From the NCBI GenBank assembly GCA_003485825.1, contig DNHN01000035.1, positions 1 to 9,050 of the forward strand: 9,050 nt of DNA, given 5' to 3'. Positions 1-6,032 of this stretch are shown in pieces. Each line of letters opens with the position of its first letter. Position 1 is the first letter of the stretch. This DNA comes from Bacteroidota bacterium. Its GTDB lineage: Bacteria > Bacteroidota > Bacteroidia > NS11-12g > UBA9320. The notes under the pieces were generated by a model that did not search any database, was not told the origin of the DNA, and saw nothing but the letters and a program-made list of their open reading frames with translations. The position numbers and the translations under genes are program-made.

Positions 1-481
1 GTTGAAAAGTTAGGCTTTCGTGTACTTTTTTTAATATTTCTCTAATCCGAAGTGCCCATTGATTCACTAGTGGCTCTAGCAGTAAGTCATGCTCACTTAA
101 ACAAGAGAAACCGGCTGTAAACCTATTGTGATCATCTGGTTCATAGGGCAAATACTCTTCATACCGAGCTACCAAATAGAATGCTGATGAGAAAATATCA
201 AAGGGAAGAAGTCCTTCATTCGATGTGCGAAACATAAACCACTGATTATCTATATTTTCAAAATTGATTTTGAAATCATTTCGGATATCCGTCTGAGATA
301 GTAACCCGTGTGGAATTATGTGTATTTTCCCTCCACTATTTGTAGAGTAGTTCAAGTGGCTATCTTGTATAGCATCTATAAACTCATAGTCGATACCCAG
401 AAGTTCTGTGAAGATTAAGTCAAAGATATACAAGTGCCTAGATGAAGGCTGGTGACAATATATTTTTATTGGTAGTGACAA
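1..481 (-). CDS. Polysaccharide deacetylase family protein, N-terminal part (3' end beyond the window)
   Basis: The open frame gives 160 residues and runs off the left edge. The stretch at residues 94-121 (FDIFSSAFYLVARYEEYLP followed by DDHNRF) and the later LLLEPLVNQWALRI match the N-terminal domain, as I recall it, of Bacteroidota polysaccharide-deacetylase proteins. In these the NodB-type catalytic domain follows C-terminally, here outside the window. The activity is therefore inferred from the family and no catalytic motif is visible. Members would remove acetyl groups from a cell-wall or surface glycan. An in-frame TGA at 499-497 closes the frame, and the only initiator near the family's usual start is TTG at 481-479, giving MSLPIKIYCHQ. 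The first in-frame ATG is at residue 83, inside the conserved domain. The start overlaps the upstream pterin dehydratase by 16 nt, which suggests coupled translation at the end of the ribD operon. The family is fairly certain; the start is less so. Confidence 0.8.
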   Translation of the reverse strand, partial: MSLPIKIYCHQPSSRHLYIFDLIFTELLGIDYEFIDAIQDSHLNYSTNSGGKIHIIPHGLLSQTDIRNDFKINFENIDNQWFMFRTSNEGLLPFDIFSSAFYLVARYEEYLPYEPDDHNRFTAGFSCLSEHDLLLEPLVNQWALRIREILKKVHESLTFQ

Positions 482-708
482 TAAACTCGATCTATTTCAA
501 TTGCAAGTTTACGGTCTTTTTCGGTAATGGTGTTCCCTTCGTCATGGGTTGTAAGCCTTACATTTACAGTATTATACACATTACTCCATTCCGGATGATG
601 GTTTATAGTTTCTATTGGAGCTATACATTCCTGCATAAAATCCATGGCTGTTTGAAAATCTTCAAACTTAAATTCTTTAACTAAACCGTTGTTGTTTTCC
701 TCCCACAT
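466..708 (-). CDS. phhB: Pterin-4a-carbinolamine dehydratase (4a-hydroxytetrahydrobiopterin dehydratase)
   Basis: This 80-residue protein matches the small PCD/DCoH family. The signature INHHPEWSNVYNTVNV lies at residues 35-50, with the paired histidines (37-38), proline and tryptophan that form the pterin active site. It is followed by TTHDEGNTITEKD at 53-65. The family dehydrates the 4a-hydroxy-pterin made by aromatic amino acid hydroxylases so that the cofactor can be recycled; the physiological substrate here is not shown by the sequence. The length is near normal for compact bacterial members. The ATG at 708 is five bases after the stop of the upstream secreted protease, and the 3' end overlaps the next gene by 16 nt, so it is an internal operon gene. 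The symbol follows the Pseudomonas gene. The family assignment is strong; the partner hydroxylase is not in the window. Confidence 0.93.
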   Translation of the reverse strand: MWEENNNGLVKEFKFEDFQTAMDFMQECIAPIETINHHPEWSNVYNTVNVRLTTHDEGNTITEKDRKLAIEIDRVYCHYQ

Positions 709-713
709 ATAAA

Positions 714-2387
714 TTATCGTATTATTTTTTGACTAAAAAGTTGGCCTTCATTAGTGAAGCGCAGGATATATAATCCTTTGCTGTAATCACTTGCCTTTAG
801 TGTATGAGAAGTGCTTTCTGATAGTACTGTAAGTAAATTTCCTTGTACATCATATACAGAAATAGCGACTTCTCGAGGAAGTTCTACCCGTAAATCTGAT
901 TCTCCAGAGGCAAAACCTTGCTGATTAATCACTTTATACGGAGTTCTATTAACCTCGTCTATAGATACTCGCGAGATGAATCCCGCCTCTACAAAACAGC
1001 TCTTTAAACTGCTATAGTAGTTACTATTAAAATCCTCTTTGTCAATTTTGATAATTACTTCAGCCATCTCACCCATAGTAGTGTTCGCTCCTTGGTAAAA
1101 AAAGTGCTCAAGAAGAAGACTGTCGGTAGCCGTACGACCAATTTTATCGTGAATACACATCAGTGCACTGCTCCACATATCTCTATCACCATCTTTTGAG
1201 TTCCTTAAATCGGAAGGATAGCTTCTTTTGGTATTTAGCGGAATCCCATTCCAAGTTAGATTTCCATCCCAGCTAAACACTTTGTTTGGGGTATTGTCAT
1301 TTAAGCTTCTACTGTATGCCTTAGCAAAGTAGTCACACGAACCCTCTTCCATGGCTTCCCTTTGAGAGCCAATCGTATTATTAGGAGAAGCAAGTTCACT
1401 CATAGAGTGCGTAAACTCGTGCACTACCACCTCACCGTCCTCAGCATCATCTATGCCTCCTTCTCCAAACTGAAGTGAATGGTCAGCGGGACTATATGCT
1501 GAATTATCGGCATTCCCAAATGCATGAACATCAACATCCAGTTGCTTGATGAGTGAATTGTATCCTAGTTCTTTTACATAGTTCCCTATCTCATTGATGT
1601 GGTAATAGGTATTTATAAATTCAAAATCACCCTGATCTCTAGTGAACGTTAGCGAGTCATTCAATGCAAAAAAGTCGTCATCAAAAGGAGCAGATATATT
1701 AGTAAACTTTAAAAATTCAGATTCCAGGTAAAACGTATCGTTGGACACTTGCGCATCAGTCATTTGCCAATACATTTCAGACTCTAAAGATGGATTAGAC
1801 TGGTCATTGTTATCACTAAATGGCCCACCATAGGGTTGACCCGATGAGTTTATCGGATTTAGCATAAACACTTTAACAAATATGCTCGTATCTCGTTTGA
1901 TGTACTTGGTTTGATCTTTAGCGTAAATCACCACACCAAACTGATCCGTATATACGAGTTCTTCTAGACCTCCGTGCTGTATCAGCTCCTTTTTTACTGC
2001 TATAGCCCCATCTGAAGAAGGTAACCACGCGTTTGCAGTACTAAATTTTCCATCCGCGATATCATAGTAAATATAGTTTTCTAACCTACAACTACCATTA
2101 TCTTTCAAGTGTAATGTAGCGCCGGCAAACTCTACAGGCAAACCATTTGTAATTTGCTGAAAAGTATAATGTGTTGCAAATGAGCTTCTGATTTTATAGG
2201 ACTGAATTAGCTCACTCCTTGCAGGCAGTTTTACCTGACCAAGTACTTGTGAAAGAATAGCATTGTCATTTGCTATGGCTGCACTCGTCGTCCATTCGTG
2301 ACTCGCTGTCTTCGGAATTACTATGTCTTGACTTTTGGCTACATGCGTTCCAATCAGTACACTAAGTATTACATATACAAGTTTCAT
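714..2387 (-). CDS. Secreted zinc metalloprotease (M36/M4-like gluzincin) with type IX secretion sorting domain
   Basis: This 557-residue protein has an N-terminal signal peptide (about residues 1-19, hydrophobic VYVILSVLIG core). Residues about 50-180 resemble the FTP/PepSY-like inhibitory propeptide of thermolysin-type proteases (HYTFQQITNGLPVEFAGA at 73-90). The catalytic region has HEFTH at 323-327, where His323 and His327 would bind zinc and Glu324 is catalytic. EEGSCDYF at 347-354 supplies the probable third ligand, Glu348, 25 residues downstream as in gluzincins. An all-helical segment follows (MWSSALMCIHDKIG, 404-417). Residues about 490-557 form a Por-type sorting domain ending GLYILRFTNEGQLFSQKIIR. 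The protein should cross the inner membrane by Sec and the outer membrane by the type IX system, acting at the surface or outside. Its ATG overlaps the yigZ stop as ATGA (4 nt). M36 and M4 placement is not separable by eye; the substrate is unknown. Confidence 0.88.
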   Translation of the reverse strand: MKLVYVILSVLIGTHVAKSQDIVIPKTASHEWTTSAAIANDNAILSQVLGQVKLPARSELIQSYKIRSSFATHYTFQQITNGLPVEFAGATLHLKDNGSCRLENYIYYDIADGKFSTANAWLPSSDGAIAVKKELIQHGGLEELVYTDQFGVVIYAKDQTKYIKRDTSIFVKVFMLNPINSSGQPYGGPFSDNNDQSNPSLESEMYWQMTDAQVSNDTFYLESEFLKFTNISAPFDDDFFALNDSLTFTRDQGDFEFINTYYHINEIGNYVKELGYNSLIKQLDVDVHAFGNADNSAYSPADHSLQFGEGGIDDAEDGEVVVHEFTHSMSELASPNNTIGSQREAMEEGSCDYFAKAYSRSLNDNTPNKVFSWDGNLTWNGIPLNTKRSYPSDLRNSKDGDRDMWSSALMCIHDKIGRTATDSLLLEHFFYQGANTTMGEMAEVIIKIDKEDFNSNYYSSLKSCFVEAGFISRVSIDEVNRTPYKVINQQGFASGESDLRVELPREVAISVYDVQGNLLTVLSESTSHTLKASDYSKGLYILRFTNEGQLFSQKIIR

Positions 2388-2977
2388 AATATTAGTGCTA
2401 AGGTAGGAATATTTTTCAATTCACTCTGTAACTCAGCTGTCACACTTGTTGAACATACTATTTTAAATTGACCAACGGCATTCCTAGAGTAGGTTACTTC
2501 TTTTTGTCGCGCTAAAAAATTATACAAGTGATACTCCATGTCAGAACGAACCGTGCATAGGATGCTATCCTTGAGTACCAACTCTTGAATGACTGCATCG
2601 TTAATACATAGTTGAGCAGCTCCACCATATGCTTCTATGAGTCCGGGAATCCCTAACTTTTTACCCCCATAATACCTGACCACTGCACACCCCACATAGC
2701 TAATCTCCGCTGATAATAGGGAATTAAGAATAGGTCTACCGCTACTATTACTAGGTTCGCCATCATCGCTGCATCGCTGATACTTTCTGTCTACACCAAT
2801 TACGCAACCTGAACACACATGGGTCGCATCTGCAAACTCACTCTTGTATTCCTTTATCTTTATATCAAAATCTTCAGCAGATTCGACAGGGAATAGGTAT
2901 CCGTAAAACTTACTTCCACTTGCCTTATACTCACTGGTATAGAGCTTTGTTATTCCCAGATAAGTATTAGCTTGCAT
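2384..2977 (-). CDS. yigZ: YigZ/IMPACT family protein
   Basis: This 197-residue protein is close to the usual length of about 200 for bacterial YigZ. It carries the family's N-terminal UPF0029 signatures: ATHVCSGCVIG at residues 51-61, SDDGEPSNSSGRPIL at 70-84, and VVRYYGGKKLGIPGLIEAY at 99-117. The remainder (about 135-197) fits the smaller C-terminal domain. Eukaryotic IMPACT regulates Gcn2, but the biochemical role of bacterial YigZ is poorly defined; a proline-dipeptidase label seen in some annotations is not supported by any motif here. It has no signal peptide and is presumably cytoplasmic. The ATG at 2977 lies 11 nt inside the upstream EamA gene, and the stop overlaps the protease start by 4 nt, so it is translationally tied to both neighbours. 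Confidence 0.93.
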   Translation of the reverse strand: MQANTYLGITKLYTSEYKASGSKFYGYLFPVESAEDFDIKIKEYKSEFADATHVCSGCVIGVDRKYQRCSDDGEPSNSSGRPILNSLLSAEISYVGCAVVRYYGGKKLGIPGLIEAYGGAAQLCINDAVIQELVLKDSILCTVRSDMEYHLYNFLARQKEVTYSRNAVGQFKIVCSTSVTAELQSELKNIPTLALIL

Positions 2978-3833
2978 AGGCTATAATGGCAATAGATACA
3001 ATGGCTAATAGGAGTCCAAATTGATTCTTAAGCTCTAATTTTTCCTTAAAGATTAGCACAGAAAGTAAGGTGCTTACTAAGACTACTCCTACATTATTTA
3101 CCCCAAATACAAAAGCACTTTTAACACTAAACCCTTCAATGGCACTCAACAGAAAGAATATGGAAAAATAATTAGGCACGCCGAGGGCAATACCAGCTTT
3201 TACATTTTTCCACTTCCAGGCATTAAAATTGGCCTTATCCTTAATGAGTAGTACCAAAGAACCTGTAATAAATGCTCCTAGAAAGATGGAGTAGGAGAGA
3301 GTGCTTATAGGGATGTCGCTACTGTAAGCATGTTGCAGCACTTTAAGACTCGTATCTATGATTCCTCCACCTAGGAATACTATAATAGGTAGTATGAGGA
3401 AACGTTTATCTATATGTAGCTCCTTCTTAACTGTAATAAAATATATACTGAGTATAGAGAGCATTAACCCTATCACAAATAGAAACGTAATATCCTCATT
3501 CGCAAAGAAGTAGGCAAATAGGACAGGAACCACAACACTCATTTTACCACTTACTGCAGTTACGCTTATGCCTAGCTTATCGGTGGTGAGAGCCATAGAA
3601 AAGAAAATAGCTATAAATAGAACGCCCAAAAGGATACAATACAGAAACCAAGGCTCATCCAAATAACTCAACAGATCCTGATGGGTAGAAAGACTAAACC
3701 CCAGTATAAAGCAAACTACATAATTTATGATAATGGCTTGAAACTTATCAATCTGAAAAACTTTGAACCACCTAAAAATAAGATTGATACAGGTGCTGAA
3801 AGCAATACTTGCCAATAAGAAGATTGTTGCCAT
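2967..3833 (-). CDS. EamA/DMT-superfamily transporter
   Basis: The 288-residue protein is almost entirely hydrophobic, with about ten predicted membrane helices (roughly residues 2-20, 32-49, 62-81, 93-111, 115-134, 145-163, 177-197, 211-232, 236-262 and 270-287). It has the two-times-five-helix layout of EamA transporters and the typical last-hairpin sequence IFKEKLELKNQFGLLLAI. It should act in the inner membrane as a metabolite exporter or importer; the substrate cannot be read from the sequence. I chose the ATG at 3833-3831 because it shares one base with the ribD stop (TAATG) and directly opens the first helix. An upstream in-frame ATG at 3908 would add 25 residues lying entirely inside ribD and is unlikely. 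Because it is coupled to ribD, a flavin or flavin-precursor substrate is worth testing, since the RibN riboflavin transporters belong to this superfamily. That link is inference. Confidence 0.88.
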   Translation of the reverse strand: MATIFLLASIAFSTCINLIFRWFKVFQIDKFQAIIINYVVCFILGFSLSTHQDLLSYLDEPWFLYCILLGVLFIAIFFSMALTTDKLGISVTAVSGKMSVVVPVLFAYFFANEDITFLFVIGLMLSILSIYFITVKKELHIDKRFLILPIIVFLGGGIIDTSLKVLQHAYSSDIPISTLSYSIFLGAFITGSLVLLIKDKANFNAWKWKNVKAGIALGVPNYFSIFFLLSAIEGFSVKSAFVFGVNNVGVVLVSTLLSVLIFKEKLELKNQFGLLLAIVSIAIIAYAS

Positions 3834-4852
3834 TATTTTCGAGGTATAAAATACTTTATAAGGTCCTGATGCTGTTTTATTTCCCGTAAAGATGGAATGC
3901 CTATCCACGGAGCTTTAATTCCTGCATTCCAATTTGTATTGGACTTGAGCACTATAGCTTCGTCCCATAGATCTTTAGTCAAAAACTCTTGCAACAGGGT
4001 TGGACCTCCTTCTACTAAAACGCTATGAATCCCTTTCCTATGCAAATCCGATAACATCGCTTTTATGCCTCCACCTGCGATATTTATGACTGAATAGTTT
4101 TCGCATTCTTCACCTGGTTCGTTACTATATATCAATGCCTTACCCGTTTTAAATAATTCGGAATCTCGATCTACACTCAGCTTAGGTGAATAGACTACTT
4201 TCACGGGGTTAGTACCTTCTGAATGACGCACATCTAACATTGGATTATCTGTATTTACAGTGGCTGCTCCAACAAGTATGGCTTGATGAGTAGCTCGCAG
4301 CTGATGCACAAAAACATCATTTTTAGGGTCACTTATTTTCACTTGACCAGTGGTACTCGCCATATATCCATCCTGGGTTTCTGCCCACTTTAAGGTAACA
4401 TACGGCAACTGTCGAGTATGTGCTTTAATAAATCGCTTGTTTAGGATTTTACATTCCTCTTCTAGCACACCCACGTGAATATTAATTCCGGCTTCTAACA
4501 ATTTTTTTATTCCCTTTCCTGCTACTTTTTCGTGCGGATCAAGCATTCCTATCACCACTCGCTTTGGTTTCTTCGCTACAATCAAATCTGCACAGGGCGG
4601 AGTTTTTCCGAAATGGGAGCAGGGCTCTAAACTTACATAGACAGTACATTTATACACGTCAATAGACTCATCCAAAGACGCGAACGCTTGAACCTCAGCA
4701 TGAGCACCTCCATATTTTTCATGATAGCCTTCAGCTACTATTGTATCCTTATAGACTATGACACAGCCTACCATTGGGTTTGGAGCCGTATAGAGTTCAC
4801 CCAGAGCAGCTAACTCAAGGCAGCGATTCATGTATGTTTCGTCGGGTAGCAA
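3833..4852 (-). CDS. ribD: Bifunctional riboflavin biosynthesis deaminase/reductase RibD
   Basis: RibD catalyses the second and third steps of riboflavin synthesis from GTP: deamination of diaminohydroxyphosphoribosylaminopyrimidine, then NADPH-dependent reduction of the ribosyl side chain. Residues about 1-145 form the cytidine-deaminase-like domain. HAEV at 51-54 and PCSHFGKTPPC at 77-87 give zinc ligands His51, Cys78 and Cys87 and catalytic Glu53. Residues about 150-339 form the DHFR-like reductase domain, with LKWAETQDGYMA (154-165), ILVGAATVNTDNPML (192-206) and VEGGPTLLQEF (280-290). Total length of 339 is normal. The frame opens after TAG at 4864-4862. The start used is TTG at 4852 because PDETYM before MNRCLELA aligns with the N-termini of other RibDs; ATG at 4831 would lose it. 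It is the first gene of the minus-strand operon. No FMN riboswitch fits in the 83-bp upstream gap. Confidence 0.95.
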   Translation of the reverse strand: MLPDETYMNRCLELAALGELYTAPNPMVGCVIVYKDTIVAEGYHEKYGGAHAEVQAFASLDESIDVYKCTVYVSLEPCSHFGKTPPCADLIVAKKPKRVVIGMLDPHEKVAGKGIKKLLEAGINIHVGVLEEECKILNKRFIKAHTRQLPYVTLKWAETQDGYMASTTGQVKISDPKNDVFVHQLRATHQAILVGAATVNTDNPMLDVRHSEGTNPVKVVYSPKLSVDRDSELFKTGKALIYSNEPGEECENYSVINIAGGGIKAMLSDLHRKGIHSVLVEGGPTLLQEFLTKDLWDEAIVLKSNTNWNAGIKAPWIGIPSLREIKQHQDLIKYFIPRK

Positions 4853-4935
4853 GCTGCGAAACTAACGGCAATTATTGAAATAAGGGAATACTGAATTGTA
4901 GAATATATAAATCCCTGCAATTACCTTTGTGTTAT
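4853..4935. promoter_or_regulatory. Divergent ribD/prmC intergenic region
   Basis: These 83 bp separate two divergent genes and must hold both promoters. The plus-strand signal is listed separately. On the minus strand the best match to the Bacteroidota -7 box is TAGTTTCG at 4864-4857 (five of the six fixed positions of TANNTTTG), five bases before the ribD TTG. I see no TTG at a suitable -33 distance, so that call is weak. No hairpin long enough for a riboswitch is apparent. Confidence 0.6.
4896..4929 (+). promoter_or_regulatory. Candidate Bacteroidota-type promoter of prmC
   Basis: TACCTTTG at 4922-4929 matches the Bacteroidota -7 consensus TANNTTTG at every fixed position. TTG at 4896-4898 lies 23 bases upstream, at the long end of the spacing reported for the -33 element. 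Transcription would then begin at about 4933-4936, on or just before the prmC ATG, giving a message with little or no leader. Short motifs occur by chance in AT-rich DNA, but the position is appropriate. Confidence 0.55.
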
Positions 4936-5751
4936 ATGCAATTGGGAGTACTTAAAGCACTGTTTACGGATAAACTAACAAAGCTCTATCGCCTTAGCGA
5001 AGCTGAAAACATATTCTATATGGTACTCTACTATCTTGAAAAAAAGTCTAAGACTGCTGTTCTATTAGGTCAAGAAACTATGCTGGGAGACACTTATGTA
5101 ACTTTACTCCAATCTCTTATGGATGGTAAGCCCGTCCAGTATGTGCTAAATGAGGCACCCTTCTATGGCTTGGACCTCTTTGTAGATGAAACTGTACTCA
5201 TCCCTCGCCCAGAGACAGAGCAGCTGGTCCACTGGATACTTGAAGATCATCCAAACTTTCAGGGATCTGTCGTGGACATAGGCACAGGCAGTGGCTGCAT
5301 CCCGCTAGTCTTAAAGAAACACTGGCCAAACGCTCAGGTAAGTGGTTGTGATATAAGTACGGAAGCATTGAAAGTAGCTCAGCGTAATAGTAAAGAACAA
5401 AACCTCGACGTGATTTTTTTTCAAAAAAACATACTCACAGAAGAGTTAGAACCGTACGACATTATAGTGAGTAATCCACCGTATATAGCGCATTCAGAAA
5501 AGGATGATATGCATGAAAACGTACTTGAATATGAGCCACATATAGCATTATTCGTTGATGACACAGACCCATTGCTGTTTTACAAGACTATTATACTACT
5601 TGCTCATCAGCAGAAATCTACGTGCTATTTTGAGACGAGTGAATACTATAGGCCTGAACTGGACAACTGGCTTAAGGAGCATAATTTTAGTTTTGTATGG
5701 CAACTTGATTTTCAAGATAAAGATAGACTATTAAAAGTGACGTTTGACTAG
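4936..5751 (+). CDS. prmC: Peptide chain release factor N5-glutamine methyltransferase PrmC
   Basis: PrmC (HemK) uses S-adenosylmethionine to methylate the glutamine of the GGQ motif in release factors RF1 and RF2, raising termination efficiency in the cytoplasm. The 271-residue protein has the expected N-terminal helical domain (about 1-65), then PVQYVLNEAPFYG (66-78) and the family motif VLIPRPETEQLV (87-98). The AdoMet-binding loop is VVDIGTGSG (112-120), with the acidic loop CDI at 138-140. The substrate-glutamine motif NPPYI is at 180-184. Length is normal for the family. I place the start at ATG 4936; a TTG nine bases upstream is also in frame but falls within the likely -7 promoter box. 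It stands alone, divergent from ribD and separated from gyrA by 281 bp. Confidence 0.95.
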   Translation: MQLGVLKALFTDKLTKLYRLSEAENIFYMVLYYLEKKSKTAVLLGQETMLGDTYVTLLQSLMDGKPVQYVLNEAPFYGLDLFVDETVLIPRPETEQLVHWILEDHPNFQGSVVDIGTGSGCIPLVLKKHWPNAQVSGCDISTEALKVAQRNSKEQNLDVIFFQKNILTEELEPYDIIVSNPPYIAHSEKDDMHENVLEYEPHIALFVDDTDPLLFYKTIILLAHQQKSTCYFETSEYYRPELDNWLKEHNFSFVWQLDFQDKDRLLKVTFD

Positions 5752-5782
5752 ATGGGCACCTAGTCTAATTCCAGGTTAGACT
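5746..5782 (+). terminator. Overlapping alternative hairpins at the prmC end
   Basis: GACTAG at 5746-5751, which includes the prmC stop, is the reverse complement of CTAGTC at 5760-5765. AGTCTAA at 5762-5768 is the perfect reverse complement of TTAGACT at 5776-5782. The two stems share AGTC and so cannot form together. There is no T-run directly after either stem, so a classical intrinsic terminator is doubtful; RNA end protection or attenuation are alternatives. Confidence 0.35.
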
Positions 5783-5796
5783 TACGGTTATCCGCT

Positions 5797-5816
5797 TTAA
5801 AAATGACAATTTTTAA
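5797..5816 (+). terminator. AT-rich 8-bp perfect hairpin, possible weak terminator
   Basis: TTAAAAAT at 5797-5804 and ATTTTTAA at 5809-5816 are perfect reverse complements around a GACA loop. The 3' arm is itself T-rich, but the stem has no G:C pair, so it would be a weak terminator. It lies 46 bases after the prmC stop. Confidence 0.35.
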
Positions 5817-5973
5817 TCAGTCTTTGTTTCCATTAACGTGGAGATATATACCTCTTTATAGGCCAGAATAAGCGTTGATAAAATCAAAAAAAAGGGACTC
5901 TGATAAATTTATTACAGTCACTGCTCAATTTATCCCCATTTTGAAGATTATTTGTGGGTATTTTAGCGTTACA

Positions 5974-5983
5974 ATAGCGCTAT
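5974..5983. repeat. 10-bp perfect palindrome upstream of gyrA
   Basis: ATAGCGCTAT is self-complementary and sits 49 bases before the gyrA ATG. Related half-sites flank it: TAGCG at 5964-5968 and GCTATT at 5989-5994, the latter an inverted partner of AATAGC at 5973-5978. The position suits an operator, but no regulator is identified. Confidence 0.35.
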
Positions 5984-5993
5984 GATTGGCTAT

Positions 5994-6026
5994 TTGCTTA
6001 TAGATTGCACACTTTAAACTAATTTG
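5994..6026 (+). promoter_or_regulatory. Weak candidate promoter of gyrA
   Basis: TAATTTG at 6020-6026 resembles the -7 consensus TANNTTTG with one base missing from the spacer. TTG at 5994-5996 is 23 bases upstream. If used, transcription would start within a few bases of the gyrA ATG at 6033. The box is imperfect, so an unrecognised promoter further upstream is equally possible. Confidence 0.3.
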
Positions 6027-6032
6027 AAATAG

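Larger units (their letters stand above)
5752..6032. other. Non-coding prmC-gyrA intergenic region
   Basis: These 281 bp hold no convincing coding frame. Besides the hairpins listed separately, they contain a 5-bp inverted repeat (TTGAT 5875-5879, ATCAA 5883-5887) next to an eight-A run at 5886-5893, and a 10-bp palindrome at 5974-5983. The promoter of gyrA must lie in the distal part. No tRNA or recognised RNA family is apparent by eye. Confidence 0.6.

Noticed and set aside
442..684. Plus-strand 80-codon open frame
   Set aside because: It is antisense to the pterin dehydratase and the deacetylase, both of which carry clear family motifs; its product has no recognisable features.
3834..3908. 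Longer EamA start at 3908 adding 25 residues
   Set aside because: The extra residues lie wholly inside ribD, are hydrophilic and not family-like. The ATG at 3833 overlaps the ribD stop in a typical coupling arrangement.
4927..4935. TTG start for prmC nine bases upstream of the ATG
   Set aside because: It falls inside the probable -7 promoter box, and the ATG at 4936 begins a normal PrmC N-terminus.
4853..4935. FMN riboswitch in front of ribD
   Set aside because: The gap is only 83 bp, shared with a divergent promoter, and shows no matching multi-stem architecture.
5875..5893. Short TTGAT/ATCAA hairpin next to an eight-A run as a minus-strand terminator
   Set aside because: On the minus strand the T-run precedes the stem, so the order is wrong for a terminator. 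On the plus strand it is an A-run, not a T-run.
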